In this document: in pieces, positions 13,338 through 13,751 of the stretch
Position numbering within the stretch: the stretch's first letter is position 1
How the letters are laid out: every line of letters begins with the position of its first letter
Notes under the pieces: generated by a model
Database searches by the model: none
Seen by the model: only the letters and a program-made list of their open reading frames with translations
Told to the model about the DNA's origin: nothing
Assembly (NCBI RefSeq): GCF_937900395.1
Contig: NZ_CALCDX010000154.1
Span: 1-13,751, forward strand
Direction of reading: 5' to 3'
From: an uncultured Caulobacter sp.
GTDB taxonomy: Bacteria > Pseudomonadota > Alphaproteobacteria > Caulobacterales > Caulobacteraceae
DNA: 13,751 nt
Program-made: the position numbers and the translations under genes

Positions 13338-13751
13338 GTCGGCGCGCTCGTCGCCCCAGGGGCCACGGGCAAGAGCTTCTGGGCGCTGGAAGCGGCTATG
13401 TCCATCGCTTGCAGCGTGGCAGGCGGCGACGTGGTGAACCTCAAGCCGCAGCACACCGGGCGCGTGGTCTATCTGGCCGGTGAAGATCCCGAACCCGCCC
13501 TGATCCGGCGCGTTCACGCCATCGGCCAGCACCTCAACCAGTCAGCCCGCGAAGCCATCGCCGAGAACCTGACCCTTGAGCCGATCATGGGCAAGCGCCT
13601 GAACGTCATGGACGAGGAGCACTTGCGCCGCGTCATCGAGTACAGCGCCGGGGCGAGGCTGATCGTGCTGGACACCCTGAGCCGGATTCACAGCCTGGAC
13701 GAGAACAGCAACGGCGACATGGCGCGGCTTGTCGCCACGCTGGAACACGTC
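13338..13751 (+). CDS. repA: Plasmid/ICE-type RepA replicative helicase (AAA_25), fragment running off the right edge
   Basis: A 138-codon segment, still open at the window end, reads VGALVAPGATGKSFWALEAA (Walker A, APGATGKS), RVVYLAGEDPEPALIRRVHA, and ARLIVLDTLSRIHSLDENSN (Walker B, LIVLDT, and the ENxNGxM block). This is the order seen in RSF1010/IncQ RepA and in RepA-family helicases of integrative elements, hexameric 5'-3' DNA helicases that open the plasmid origin. In RSF1010 RepA this region starts near residue 30. Here the bases before 13338 belong to a patatin fragment on the other strand, so the N-terminus and start codon are missing. Codons such as CTT, GTT, ATT and TCA are more frequent than in the flanking Caulobacter genes, fitting foreign origin. 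Without its start it is probably non-functional, or the join is an artefact. Confidence 0.7.

Noticed and set aside
1..13751. tRNA, rRNA or CRISPR arrays
   Set aside because: Scanning by eye found no regularly spaced direct repeats and no cloverleaf or rRNA-like sequence.

Overview
The window looks like chromosomal DNA of a Caulobacter-type alphaproteobacterium (C. crescentus/vibrioides/segnis group). The base composition is high in G+C with strong third-position G/C. The best marker is a full-length PopZ polar organising protein (6516-7079), lying between a TolC-family outer membrane protein (RsaFa-like) and valyl-tRNA synthetase. This order resembles the Caulobacter popZ neighbourhood as I remember it.

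Layout: (1) 2-409, the 3' end of an ABC-transport auxiliary lipoprotein gene (+). It converges on (2) a leftward operon, 3654-406, with a GT4 glycosyltransferase followed by a glycogen-debranching-type glucosidase. A small membrane-anchored, Arg/Glu-rich protein (3947-3750, -) lies upstream of it. (3) A rightward cell-envelope and polarity block: a PCMT-like protein with a degenerate SAM site (4241-4813), the TolC-family exporter (4940-6382), popZ (6516-7079, followed by a strong intrinsic terminator) and valS (7208-9931). (4) A divergent pair, a HAD phosphatase (-) and an acyl-CoA synthetase (+). Between them is a perfect 14-bp palindrome of the PsrA/fatty-acid-regulator type. (5) From about 12890 to the right end there is no intact gene. 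The C-terminus of an amidase is followed by short, differently oriented pieces resembling TamB, a patatin-like phospholipase and a plasmid RepA helicase, joined abruptly.

The most distinctive signal is a pair of closely related 138-139 bp elements at 9955-10093 and 12746-12883. Each has 29-bp inverted terminal arms, and each arm is itself a hairpin. The arms enclose a terminator hairpin whose loop carries a conserved ACGAT. The two copies lie in opposite orientations, both where convergent genes meet, and they differ by coordinated, structure-preserving base changes. I cannot name the family. It behaves like a small, non-coding, terminator-carrying palindromic repeat that has spread between 3' ends.

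The mosaic right end is equally worth checking. Either it is an assembly, amplification or ligation chimera, or it is a real junction where a plasmid or integrative element has scrambled several genes. Everything left of about 12990 reads as ordinary, coherent Caulobacter chromosome.
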